Below, piece after piece: positions 1-7,485 of a stretch of DNA of 46,623 bases. The position numbers were made by a program, and so were the translations under genes. Position 1 is the stretch's first letter, and each line of letters begins with the position of its first letter. The notes beneath the pieces are model-generated. The model was not told where the DNA came from and searched no databases. It saw only the letters and a list, made by a program, of their open reading frames with translations. The DNA comes from an uncultured Clostridia bacterium (GTDB taxonomy: Bacteria; Bacillota; Clostridia; Christensenellales; Aristaeellaceae), in assembly GCA_944362695.1 (NCBI GenBank), contig CALVTQ010000173.1, forward strand, positions 1 to 46,623, read 5' to 3'.

Positions 1-625
1 CCTCGCTGATCACGTAGCCGCCGAAGTCGTAGACGATGTTGAACCAGCCGTCCTGATCGTTGGTGGTGTTCATCGCCGCGCCGTAGACCTTGCCCTCGCC
101 GGCGTCGGTGATGGCCTTGCCCGCGGCGTAGTAGTCATCCCACGTCCACGTGTCGTCCGGGTAGGCGACGCCGAACTGATCGAAGATCTTCTTGTTGTAG
201 AGCAGGGCGATGGTGTCGTGATCCTTGGGCAGCGCGTACTGGCTGCCGTTCCAGCTGTAGAGCTCGGTCACGCCCTGATAGTAGTTGGCCAGATCGATCT
301 TATCGCTCTTGGCGATGTAGTCGTTCAGGTTGAGCAGCATGTCGTTTTCCATGTACATCTGAGCGTTGTTGGAGTGCATCCAGAACACGTCAGGAAGCGT
401 GCCGCCCGTGGCGCCGGCTTCCAGCAGCGTCCAATACTCGTCCCAGGTGATGACCTGAATGTTGACGTCGATGCCGGACTGCTCGGTCCACAGATCGGCG
501 ATGGTCTGAAGGCCCGCGAGCTGGGTGTTATCCCAGATCTTGACCTCGAGAACTTCCGCGCAGGCCAGAGCAGCGGTCAGCACGAGGCACAGCACAAGCA
601 CTGCGCATGCGATTTTCTTCATCAT
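1..625 (-). CDS. ABC transporter extracellular sugar-binding protein (family 1), 5' part only
   Basis: This is the N-terminal 208 codons of a solute-binding protein; the rest lies beyond the left edge. It starts MMKKIACAVLVLCLVL, a basic n-region plus hydrophobic core, with a likely cleavage ACA|EV near residue 23 (a lipoprotein reading at C22 is possible). The mature part begins VEVKIWDN-like and continues with VITWDEYW, LPDVFWMHSNN and ALPKDHDT-ALLYNKKIF, the layout of carbohydrate-binding SBP_bac_1 proteins. The start at 625 follows GGAGGA with a 6-base spacer. Its promoter is at 798-826, giving a leader of about 165 nt. It is divergent from the AraC-type gene, which probably controls it. 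Permease genes, if present, lie outside the window. The exact sugar cannot be told; the family call is firm. Confidence 0.9.
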   Translation of the reverse strand, partial: MMKKIACAVLVLCLVLTAALACAEVLEVKIWDNTQLAGLQTIADLWTEQSGIDVNIQVITWDEYWTLLEAGATGGTLPDVFWMHSNNAQMYMENDMLLNLNDYIAKSDKIDLANYYQGVTELYSWNGSQYALPKDHDTIALLYNKKIFDQFGVAYPDDTWTWDDYYAAGKAITDAGEGKVYGAAMNTTNDQDGWFNIVYDFGGYVISE

Positions 626-797
626 ATTGTTCCTCCTTGTGTCGATGTGAGGTTGATGATGGATACGGGTGAAAAGAAACGCGTTGTCGTCCCGGCCGGA
701 GATGACAAAACTGTTGCGGCATTTTGTCTATTGTGCATAGTGCTTGACGAACTGCTACGCATCCTGCACAAAGGCAGATGCCGTCTTTACAGCAGAA

Positions 798-826
798 ATT
801 ATAGCAACCCAAAACCTGAAAGTAAA
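798..826 (-). promoter_or_regulatory. Sigma-A promoter of the sugar-binding protein gene
   Basis: Read on the minus strand: TTTACT (826-821), 17-base spacer, TATAAT (803-798). It fires left into the binding-protein gene. Confidence 0.75.
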
Positions 827-833
827 TACGATA

Positions 834-872
834 ATGCGATATAAGATATCTCAATTTGCTCTGATAACGCAT
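834..872. promoter_or_regulatory. Candidate AraC-type operator dyad between divergent promoters
   Basis: ATGCGATAT (834-842) and ATAACGCAT (864-872) form an inverted repeat matching at 8 of 9 positions. The arm centres are 30 bp apart, about three helical turns, so both arms face the same side of the helix. The dyad lies between the two -35 boxes (821-826 and 878-883). The position suits an activator of the binding-protein promoter, but binding is inferred. Confidence 0.4.
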
Positions 873-877
873 ATATC

Positions 878-907
878 TTGAAATCATGTCGCATATTGGT
901 ATATAAT
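878..907 (+). promoter_or_regulatory. Sigma-A promoter of the AraC-type gene
   Basis: TTGAAA (878-883), 18-base spacer, TATAAT (902-907), about 34 bases before the chosen start codon. Confidence 0.75.
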
Positions 908-940
908 GGGATAAACAATATGAAAATGGAGGAAAACGCG

Positions 941-1813
941 ATGGGCGAAAAAAACGAGCGGCAGGTGCTCAAATTCAGCGTTTTTCAGGATGAACGCTTT
1001 ATCGACCTGAATCTCTACCAGTTCGGCTGGGAGAAATGCAGGCCGCTTCATTCCTTTGGCCCGTACATCCGCAACCATTATCTGTTTCACTTTGTGATAT
1101 CGGGAAAAGGCGTGCTGATTGCCAAGGAAAAGCGGCACACGATCAGCGCCGGTCAGGGGTTCATGATCTATCCGGGCCAGGTGACGACGTACACGGCGGA
1201 TCGGGATCAGCCCTGGGAATATGCGTGGCTGGAATTCGACGGGCTGCGCGTGCCGAACTGCCTGCGTCAGGCGGGCTTTTCGATGAGCGAGCCTGTATAC
1301 AGGCCGCAGAGCCGCGAGCTGACTGCCAAGCTGCTCGAGCAGATGATGCACATCGTGGATCAGGGCAAGAGCGCTTCGGCGATGAACATGATCGGTCAGG
1401 GGTTTATCTTCCTTGACCTGCTTGTGCGCGCATCGGGCAATGCGGAAGGCGCAACGGGCAAGCGCCTGCGCGACTTCTATATTAAAGAAGCGATGTCTTT
1501 CATCGAGCAGCGCTATTACGAGGACATATCGGTGGAGGACATCGCCGATTTTTGCGGGCTGAACCGCAGCTACTTCGGGCGCATCTTCCGCGACACGATG
1601 GGGTCCACGCCGCAGCGATTTTTGATGATCTATCGCATGGCCAAGGCCGAGCAGCTTCTGCGCGAGACGAAGCAGCCCATCGGCACGATCAGCGCCGGGG
1701 TGGGCTATGCCAACCCGCTGCATTTTTCACGCGCATTCAAGGAAATTTACGGCATATCGCCGCGCGAATACAGGTCCGCGCGCTTCACTGGCAACGGTCA
1801 GCCGGGCAGGTGA
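941..1813 (+). CDS. AraC family transcriptional regulator (cupin + HTH)
   Basis: A 290-residue AraC/XylS-type regulator. The N-terminal half is an AraC_binding cupin, seen as HYLFHFVISGKGVL, then GQGFMIYPGQVTTYTADRD and PWEYAWLEF, the usual sugar-sensing domain. The C-terminal ~100 residues carry the two helix-turn-helix motifs: ISVEDIADFCGLNRSYFGRIF and IGTISAGVGYANPLHFSRAFK followed by GISPREYR. The ATG at 941 is chosen because GGAGG sits 8 bases upstream; an in-frame ATG at 920 has no such site. It is transcribed divergently from a sugar ABC binding-protein gene, a common arrangement for a local activator. The inducer is unknown. A GC-rich hairpin (1811-1844) overlaps the stop codon. Confidence 0.93.
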   Translation: MGEKNERQVLKFSVFQDERFIDLNLYQFGWEKCRPLHSFGPYIRNHYLFHFVISGKGVLIAKEKRHTISAGQGFMIYPGQVTTYTADRDQPWEYAWLEFDGLRVPNCLRQAGFSMSEPVYRPQSRELTAKLLEQMMHIVDQGKSASAMNMIGQGFIFLDLLVRASGNAEGATGKRLRDFYIKEAMSFIEQRYYEDISVEDIADFCGLNRSYFGRIFRDTMGSTPQRFLMIYRMAKAEQLLRETKQPIGTISAGVGYANPLHFSRAFKEIYGISPREYRSARFTGNGQPGR

Positions 1814-1844
1814 CGCCGTCCTTCTAATCCCGCGCGCGGCGTCA
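1811..1844 (+). other. Hairpin at the araC-type/spmA junction
   Basis: TGACGCCG (1811-1818) pairs perfectly with CGGCGTCA (1837-1844) around an 18-base loop. No U-tract follows, so it is not a standard intrinsic terminator. It may limit read-through into spmA or stabilise an mRNA end. Confidence 0.4.
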
Positions 1845-1865
1845 TACGCTGTTGCGGGTGAGGCG

Positions 1866-2456
1866 ATGAACGGGGTATTCTGCATCATGCTGCTGCTGGG
1901 CGTTATGGCTGCGGCGGCGACGGGACAGGCCGATGCGGCGCAGCGGGCGCTGCTCTCGGGCGGGGGCGAGGCGGTCGCGCTGTGCCTCGAGCTGGCGGGG
2001 GCGTATGCGTTCTTCGGCGGCATGCTCAGCGTCATGCGCGAGAGCGGGTTCACGGACGCGCTCGCGGCTGCGCTGCGCAGGCCGCTCATGCGCCTGTTTC
2101 ATTTCAGGCTGGGCGAGGAACGCGCGCTTTCGGACATCAGCGTGAACATTGCGGCCAACATGCTGGGCATGGGCGGCGCCGCGACGCCTGCGGGGCTGTC
2201 GGCGATGCGCACGATGGCGGACGCGGGCGTGCGGGACGGGCGCGCGAGCCCGGCGATGATCCTCTTTTTGGCGATCAACACGTCGAGCGTGCAGCTTCTG
2301 CCCACGACGATGATCGCGCTGCGGGCGCAGGCGGGCGCGGCGAATCCGGCAGATATTGTGCTGCCGACGCTGCTCTCGACGGCGGCGTCGACGGTCTGCG
2401 CGGTCGTGCTGTGCCGCGTCTGTGAGCGGATATCCGCGAGAGGGGGCGGGGCGTAG
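1866..2456 (+). CDS. spmA: Spore maturation protein A
   Basis: A 196-residue integral membrane protein of the nucleoside recognition (Gate) family, the same length as B. subtilis SpmA. Recognisable parts are the N-terminal membrane helix, AGAYAFFGGMLSVMRESGF, the conserved ISVNIAANMLGMGGAATPAGLSAM region and FLAINTSSVQLLPTTMIALR. SpmA and SpmB are needed for spore core dehydration and heat resistance in Bacillus and Clostridium. The start ATG at 1866 has only a weak GGTGAGG site. The stop codon abuts the spmB start directly (TAG-ATG), so the two are translationally coupled. I see no clear promoter; sporulation sigma-factor control is expected but not shown. Confidence 0.9.
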   Translation: MNGVFCIMLLLGVMAAAATGQADAAQRALLSGGGEAVALCLELAGAYAFFGGMLSVMRESGFTDALAAALRRPLMRLFHFRLGEERALSDISVNIAANMLGMGGAATPAGLSAMRTMADAGVRDGRASPAMILFLAINTSSVQLLPTTMIALRAQAGAANPADIVLPTLLSTAASTVCAVVLCRVCERISARGGGA

Positions 2457-2957
2457 ATGGCGTCGTTTCTTTTGCCCGCGATGCTGACGGTCTGCGTGCT
2501 AGGCGGGCTGCACGCGCGCGTGGACGTGTATCAGGCGTTTATGCGCGGGGCGAAGGAGGGGCTTACGACGCTCGCGGAGCTGCTTCCGGTGCTTGCGTCG
2601 ATCCTCATGGCGACGGCGCTGCTGCGCGAGACGGGCGTGCTCGCGGCGCTGGCGGATGCGATGGCCCCGGCGATGCGCGCACTCGGCCTGCCGGGGGAGT
2701 GCGCGGGCGTGGTGCTGCTGCGGCCCTTTTCGGGTTCGGCTGCGCTGGGCGCGGTCAAGGACGCGATGGACACGCTCGGGGCGGACAGCCGGGCGGCGCG
2801 TCTTTGCTGCGTAATCTGCGGGGCGAGCGAGACGGTGCTCTTCACGGGGTCGCTGTACTTCGGCGCGGCGGGCATTAAAAAAGGAAGATACGCTATTCCT
2901 GCGGCGCTTGCGGCGTATCTGTGCGGCGTACTGGCGGCGGGCGCACTGGTTCAATGA
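2457..2957 (+). CDS. spmB: Spore maturation protein B
   Basis: A 166-residue membrane protein, partner of SpmA and a little shorter than B. subtilis SpmB. Family features include YQAFMRGAKEGL near the N terminus, LLPVLASILMATALLRETGVL, VLLRPFSGSAALGAVKDAM and the conserved CGASETVLFTGSLYFGAAGIKK loop ahead of the last helix. It starts immediately after the spmA stop with no gap. The surrounding genes are not sporulation genes, so spmAB forms its own small unit here. Confidence is high from the pair arrangement and motifs. Confidence 0.9.
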   Translation: MASFLLPAMLTVCVLGGLHARVDVYQAFMRGAKEGLTTLAELLPVLASILMATALLRETGVLAALADAMAPAMRALGLPGECAGVVLLRPFSGSAALGAVKDAMDTLGADSRAARLCCVICGASETVLFTGSLYFGAAGIKKGRYAIPAALAAYLCGVLAAGALVQ

Positions 2958-3071
2958 TGCGAAATGCGAAGAAATGACCGATTGGGTGAAATTGCATGCA
3001 GGAAAAGGGCGGTTTCATTCGTTTTATAGATGTTTCACGCGGTCATATGCGGGGATGAAGCGTGTCGTATC

Positions 3072-3100
3072 TTGACAGATCGGCGCGAATCGTCTACAAT
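3072..3100 (+). promoter_or_regulatory. Sigma-A promoter of the extracellular-repeat protein gene
   Basis: TTGACA (3072-3077), 17-base spacer, TACAAT (3095-3100): a near-consensus promoter about 97 bases upstream of the start codon. Confidence 0.8.
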
Positions 3101-3161
3101 AAACGAAAGTGGATTATTGTATGCTTTGTCGATACCGAACGGCGGGAACCCTGCCGGGGAA

Positions 3162-3199
3162 GGGAGGAAGGAGCCGATAACGGCTCTGAACGAAATATG
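3162..3199 (+). promoter_or_regulatory. Ribosome-binding site separated from the start codon by a hairpin
   Basis: GGGAGG at 3162-3167 lies 29 bases before the ATG at 3197. Between them GAGCCG (3171-3176) and CGGCTC (3181-3186) form a perfect stem with an ATAA loop. If folded, the stem removes 16 bases and leaves an effective spacing near 13. No alternative in-frame start or closer Shine-Dalgarno is present. Confidence 0.5.
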
Positions 3200-5467
3200 G
3201 TAAAACGTGCTGGAGGCATCCGCATTGCTGCGGTGATGGCGGCGGTGATCGTGCTGCTGCTGATTTCTGCGTGCGCCGCGTGGGCGGAGGACGATCCCAT
3301 CCGCGTTTCCTCGCGCTGTGAGCCGCAGTCCGTGGTCTCCGAGCAGGATGTGACCGTGACGATCAAGATCTACAACAGCGGTCAGACCGACGTGACGCAG
3401 GATATCACGCTGCACGACCCGCTGGGTATCTCCGTGGAAAAATACCTCGGCGGCCTGAAGGCGGAGCAGTCCGTGACCTACACGGGCACGTGGCATGTGA
3501 CGCAGGATCAGATCAACGAGGGCCGCATCAAGTATTACATCCAGTATTACATTGACACGCCCGACGGCCCGCAGAAGAAGGTCAACACCATCCCTGTGAC
3601 GCTTCAGACTGCCGACGCCGCGCCGCAGCTGACGGCGACCTACACCATCAGTCCCGCCGCCGCCGCCGAGGGGCAGCAGGTGACGCTCTCCTACACGCTC
3701 TCCAACACCGGCAACATCGGCCTGACCGACATCAGCGTGACCAACGAGGGCGTCTCCGATCAGACACTGACCGCCGAGACGCTGGCCGTGGGAGAGAAGG
3801 TGACCCTGACGGACACCTTCACCATGGGCAATGAGGAGGTCGTCAGCTACCCGACCGTGACATACAGTGCCGACGGGTCGGATGAAAAGCTGACCATCGA
3901 CGACATGGCCCGCCGCACGATCACCGTCGCCGAGGACGGGCTCGAGGCGGCTATCGAGGTCACGCCCGCCGAGAACATCTATCCCGGCGAGGCCGTGGAG
4001 GTCAAGCTCACCATCAAGAATGACGGCGAATCGGCTTACAGCGGCCTGAAGGCGACGATGCCCGACGGCGCGGTCGTCTGCGAGAACGTCGACCTCGCGC
4101 CCGGCGCAAGCCACGAGGCGAGCATCAGCTGGACGCCTGCACAGGCCGGCCCCGTCTCCGTCTCCGTCACCGGCAAGGATGCGCAGGGCGAGATGATCGG
4201 CGTGGCCTCCGAGGCTGTCGAGCTGACGCTTCAGGATGAATCGACCGCGCTCGTGCTGGGTATCCGCGCACAGGCGCAGGAGACGACGATTTACGCCGAG
4301 CCCGCCGTGGTGCGCTTCGGCATCGTGGTGGAGAACATCGGCCAGACCGACGCGACGACGCTGACTATCACCGAGGCAGGGACGACCGTGGCAACCATTC
4401 CGTCGCTGCCCGCCGGAGAGAGCCGCACCGTCGTGCTCGACCTCCAGACGAGCATCGCGGGCCAGATTCAATTCGCCGTGACCGGCAAGGATGCCGTCGG
4501 CAATACGCGCAGCTACAATTCGAACATCATTCAGCTGAACTACGTGGCCCCGACGCCGACGCCGACCGTCGCCCCGACCGCGACGCCTGTGCCGCCGACG
4601 CCGACCCCCGCGCCGACCGCGACGCCCGAGCCGACGCTTCAGGAGATCATCGCCGAGAAGGTCGATCTGCGCGTGCTCGCCGGTGTGGCAATCGGTCTGG
4701 GCGCTATGCTGCTGATCAGCGTGACCGCTATCATCGTCTCCAAGATCAAGCGCAGAAAGCGCATGGCCGGGGCGCTGGACACCATCGAGCTGACGCCTGA
4801 CGTGCGCAACCATCGCGGCAAGAAGCGTTCCTCCAAAAAGAAGAAGGGCGCGAAGACGGGCGCAGAGATCAGCCAGGACGACCCGCTCCCTGACGAGCAG
4901 ATCGTGCCGACCCCGGAGCTGACGCCGGAAGAGACGCAGGGCAAGGACGCACCGCGCAGGAAGAACGACGCCGCGCAGGAGGATACACCCAAGACACGCG
5001 AGGAAAGCCGCCGCCGTCGTGCGCTGAATGAGATGGAGGTGCCGACGGATTCGACGCTGCGCGTTGCACCTGTGGGCGAGCGCCCGGATTTCGTGGCGCA
5101 GGGCAGGGTCGACGATTCGCAGACGCGCGTGTTCTCCCGCGTGATGCCGCAGAACGGTTCTGCGGAGGATGCGCCGCAGGCGATGGACGCGCCCGAGCAG
5201 AGCATCCCGCAGACGGATGCCGGCATGGCGGACGAGCAGAACGACCTGCAGGCCGACCGCACGATCCGCTTTGACCGCTCGCAGATCGATCAGGTCGCTG
5301 CCGAGGCGCAGCGCCGCGACGTATACGACAAGGGCGGCAAGAAGCGCGAGGACATCAAGCCGATGAAGAAGAAGTTCGGGTTCGGCAAAAAGAAGAAGGA
5401 CGAGGACGAATTCGACGAGGACGAGATGCTCAATCTGTCCGACGACGATGACGACCTGTTCGAGTAA
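3197..5467 (+). CDS. Membrane-anchored protein with CARDB-like extracellular repeats and a charged cytoplasmic tail
   Basis: A 756-residue protein with this order: signal sequence (1-30; AWA|E type, though LISAC at 22-26 also fits a lipobox); about 420 residues of beta-rich repeats of the CARDB/DUF11 kind (for example VTVTIKIYNSGQTDVTQDITL, VTLSYTLSNTGNIGLTDISV and VEVKLTIKNDGESAYSGLKA); a Pro/Thr linker (about 452-481); a single transmembrane helix (about 492-516); KIKRRKR stop-transfer; then a ~240-residue cytoplasmic tail with Lys clusters and an acidic end (DEDEFDEDE). The tail holds three similar short motifs, TLRV (T620), TRVF (T643) and TIRF (T689). No LPXTG-type sorting motif is present. 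Function is unknown; a link between cell surface and cytoplasm is inference. It is a single-gene unit with its own promoter and terminator. Confidence 0.8.
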   Translation: MVKRAGGIRIAAVMAAVIVLLLISACAAWAEDDPIRVSSRCEPQSVVSEQDVTVTIKIYNSGQTDVTQDITLHDPLGISVEKYLGGLKAEQSVTYTGTWHVTQDQINEGRIKYYIQYYIDTPDGPQKKVNTIPVTLQTADAAPQLTATYTISPAAAAEGQQVTLSYTLSNTGNIGLTDISVTNEGVSDQTLTAETLAVGEKVTLTDTFTMGNEEVVSYPTVTYSADGSDEKLTIDDMARRTITVAEDGLEAAIEVTPAENIYPGEAVEVKLTIKNDGESAYSGLKATMPDGAVVCENVDLAPGASHEASISWTPAQAGPVSVSVTGKDAQGEMIGVASEAVELTLQDESTALVLGIRAQAQETTIYAEPAVVRFGIVVENIGQTDATTLTITEAGTTVATIPSLPAGESRTVVLDLQTSIAGQIQFAVTGKDAVGNTRSYNSNIIQLNYVAPTPTPTVAPTATPVPPTPTPAPTATPEPTLQEIIAEKVDLRVLAGVAIGLGAMLLISVTAIIVSKIKRRKRMAGALDTIELTPDVRNHRGKKRSSKKKKGAKTGAEISQDDPLPDEQIVPTPELTPEETQGKDAPRRKNDAAQEDTPKTREESRRRRALNEMEVPTDSTLRVAPVGERPDFVAQGRVDDSQTRVFSRVMPQNGSAEDAPQAMDAPEQSIPQTDAGMADEQNDLQADRTIRFDRSQIDQVAAEAQRRDVYDKGGKKREDIKPMKKKFGFGKKKKDEDEFDEDEMLNLSDDDDDLFE

Positions 5468-5477
5468 ACGGAAAAAG

Positions 5478-5511
5478 GGAGGCTGCCTGAGACGGCGGCC
5501 TCCTTATCTTT
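5478..5511 (+). terminator. Intrinsic terminator after the extracellular-repeat protein gene
   Basis: GGAGGCTGCC (5478-5487) pairs with GGCGGCCTCC (5494-5503) with one G-U pair and a 6-base loop, followed by TTATCTTT. Confidence 0.85.
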
Positions 5512-5516
5512 CGGGC

Positions 5517-5546
5517 TTGATTGCGGCATGGCATGCGTGGTATAAT
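5517..5546 (+). promoter_or_regulatory. Sigma-A promoter of the DUF2461-uppP unit
   Basis: TTGATT (5517-5522), 18-base spacer, TATAAT (5541-5546), just after the preceding terminator and 20 bases before the start codon. Confidence 0.75.
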
Positions 5547-5566
5547 GCGGCACAGGAGGACATCGC

Positions 5567-6361
5567 ATGTTTACAGGATTCACGCAGGATGCGGTCGACT
5601 TTCTGACCGACCTGAGATTCAACAACAATCAGCAATTCTACGAACAGAACAAGCAGCGCTACGAGGAGAAGGTGAAGGCCCCGCTTCGCGCGCTGGCGGA
5701 GGAAATGACCCCGGTCGTGCAGCTCATCGACCCGAAGCTCGACACGCGCGCCGGGCGCACGATGAGCCGCATCCGCCGCGACACGCGCTTCTCCCGCGAC
5801 AAATCGCCCTTCCGCGACCACGCCTGGCTCGGCTGGCGCTATCCCGGCGAGGCGAGGAGCGAAGGCTTCGGCATGTATTGGGGCTTTGGGCCGGAGTGGA
5901 TCGTGTGGGGCTGCGGATGCTATGCGGCGGATAAGCCGCTGATGGATGCGCTTCGCCTGCACATCAGAAAGCATCCCGACGAGGTGCGAGCCGCGCTTCA
6001 CCAAAAGCGGCTGGACGGACGGTTTACGCTGTACGGCGAGGACTACAAGAAGATTGCCGTGCCGGACGATGTGCCGGACGACCTGCGTGCGCTGTACGTC
6101 AAAAAGGGATTCGGCATCGAGCATGTCGGCGACGAGCGCGATTGGCAGATTTTCAAAACGCACGAGATGGCCGATGTGCTGGCCGGGGATCTGGCGGCGA
6201 TGGGGCCGCTTCAGCAGCTGATGCAGCGCATGCGCCGCGAGGCTGAGCACGCGCAGCAGGAGACGGCGCGCCTTCGCGAGCAGGAAATGAAAAAGGCCGC
6301 GCAGCCCGCGCCCCAAAAGGGGACGCTGACCGTGCACGGCGCGGAGGATTTTGAATTTTGA
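5567..6361 (+). CDS. DUF2461 domain-containing protein
   Basis: A 264-residue soluble protein of the DUF2461 (TIGR02453) family, whose biochemical role is not established. Typical features are FTQDAVDFLTDLRFNNNQQFYEQNKQRYEE at the N terminus, the conserved MSRIRRDTRFSRDKSPFRDH segment (about residues 66-85), and a late DWQIFKTHEMADVLAGDL helix. The last ~45 residues (QQETARLREQEMKKAAQPAPQ) are a charged, probably flexible tail beyond the family core. GGAGG lies 8 bases before the ATG. It is followed by uppP after 30 bases with no terminator between them, so the two probably share a transcript. Confidence 0.85.
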   Translation: MFTGFTQDAVDFLTDLRFNNNQQFYEQNKQRYEEKVKAPLRALAEEMTPVVQLIDPKLDTRAGRTMSRIRRDTRFSRDKSPFRDHAWLGWRYPGEARSEGFGMYWGFGPEWIVWGCGCYAADKPLMDALRLHIRKHPDEVRAALHQKRLDGRFTLYGEDYKKIAVPDDVPDDLRALYVKKGFGIEHVGDERDWQIFKTHEMADVLAGDLAAMGPLQQLMQRMRREAEHAQQETARLREQEMKKAAQPAPQKGTLTVHGAEDFEF

Positions 6362-6391
6362 GAAGCCCTGTGAGGGCGGAGAGGAACGAAC

Positions 6392-7246
6392 ATGGAGATC
6401 AATTTGCTGCTGGAATCGCTCAAGGCGCTGCTGTTCGGCATCGTCGAGGGCATCACGGAGTGGCTGCCGATCAGCTCGACGGGCCACATGATTCTGCTGG
6501 ATGAATTCATCCGGCTCGGCATGAGCGACGCGTTCAAGGAGATGTTCAACGTCGTCATCCAGTTCGGCGCGATCATGGCGGTCGTGGTCATCTACTGGAA
6601 CAAGCTCTGGCCGTTCAAGATGCCGCAGAAGGGCGAGGGCGCGCTCGGCCTGCTCAAGATGGACACGGTGGAGCTGTGGCTCAAGGTCGTCGTCGCGATT
6701 CTGCCCAGCGCGGTCGTCGGCATCCCGCTGGATGACTGGATGGACGCGCATCTGCATACCGCGCCGGTCGTGGCGGCGATGCTGATTCTCTACGGCGTGG
6801 CGTTCATCGTCGTGGAGCGCAGGCAGCAGGCACGCAGGGTGCGGCCGCGCGTGCACGATGTGTCGCTGATCGACTACCGGCTGGCGCTGATCATCGGCAT
6901 GTTCCAGGTGCTCTCGCTGATCCCCGGCACGAGCCGCAGCGGAGCGACAATCCTGGGCGGCATGCTCGTGGGCTGCACGCGCGCGGCGACGGCGGAGTTC
7001 AGCTTCTACATGGCGATTCCGACGATGGCGGGCGCGAGCCTCATCAAGCTGCTCAAGTTCGGCTTCAGCTTCACCCCGGCGGAGCTGCTGATCCTGGCCA
7101 TCGGCTGCATCAGCGCGTTCGTCGTATCGGTCATCGCGATCAAGACGTTCATCGGCTATATCAAAAAGAACAGCTTCACGGTGTTCGGCTGGTATCGCAT
7201 CGTGCTCGGCGCGCTCGTGGCGCTGTACTTCCTGATCGCGAAGTGA
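6392..7246 (+). CDS. uppP: Undecaprenyl-diphosphate phosphatase
   Basis: A 284-residue polytopic membrane enzyme (BacA/UppP, EC 3.6.1.27). It removes one phosphate from undecaprenyl diphosphate to recycle the lipid carrier of peptidoglycan and surface polymers, and gives bacitracin tolerance. Both signature segments are intact: EGITEWLPISSTGH (19-32) and PGTSRSGAT (178-186), which hold the catalytic Glu, His, Ser and Arg residues. Length and hydrophobic profile match the family. It follows the DUF2461 gene closely. Downstream is a run of small hairpins and then a bidirectional terminator shared with the GH4 gene. Confidence 0.96.
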   Translation: MEINLLLESLKALLFGIVEGITEWLPISSTGHMILLDEFIRLGMSDAFKEMFNVVIQFGAIMAVVVIYWNKLWPFKMPQKGEGALGLLKMDTVELWLKVVVAILPSAVVGIPLDDWMDAHLHTAPVVAAMLILYGVAFIVVERRQQARRVRPRVHDVSLIDYRLALIIGMFQVLSLIPGTSRSGATILGGMLVGCTRAATAEFSFYMAIPTMAGASLIKLLKFGFSFTPAELLILAIGCISAFVVSVIAIKTFIGYIKKNSFTVFGWYRIVLGALVALYFLIAK

Positions 7247-7254
7247 CGGACTGC

Positions 7255-7397
7255 AAGCGCGAAGCGAAGTGGGGTCCAGGGGCTGGTCCCTGGTGGGGTC
7301 GAGGGGCAAAGCCCTCGCAGGGTTTGGGACAGAGTCCCAACGTTCCCACAAAGGCGAAGCCTTCGGCAAAAAGTCAGGGAGCGAAGCGTTACCTGAC
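7255..7397. repeat. Array of five short hairpins (REP-like intergenic element)
   Basis: After the uppP stop come AAGCGCGAAGCGAAG (7255-7269) and five consecutive perfect small inverted repeats: CCAGGG/CCCTGG (7276-7293), CGAGGG/CCCTCG (7300-7317), TTGGGAC/GTCCCAA (7324-7340), AAGGC/GCCTT (7351-7363) and GTCAGG/CCTGAC (7373-7397). None has a U-tract. The leading motif recurs between argG and argH. This looks like a dispersed repeat unit or a mosaic of several, but other copies cannot be counted here. Confidence 0.6.
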
Positions 7398-7434
7398 GGC
7401 ATAGAAGCGCAAACGCACGAAGAAAATCAAATAA

Positions 7435-7473
7435 AAAATCGTTCCCCGCAGGAAAGCGTCGGGAACGATTTTT
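7435..7473. terminator. Bidirectional intrinsic terminator between uppP and the GH4 gene
   Basis: AAAATCGTTCCC (7435-7446) pairs with GGGAACGATTTT (7461-7472) around a 14-base loop, with T-runs on both strands. It ends both convergent units. Confidence 0.9.
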
Positions 7474-7485
7474 GATGCTTTGGAT

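Noticed and set aside
4550-4640. Short tandem repeat (ACGCCGACGCC-like) as possible minisatellite
   Set aside because: It encodes the Pro/Thr linker of the membrane protein, where such periodicity is expected from the amino acid composition.
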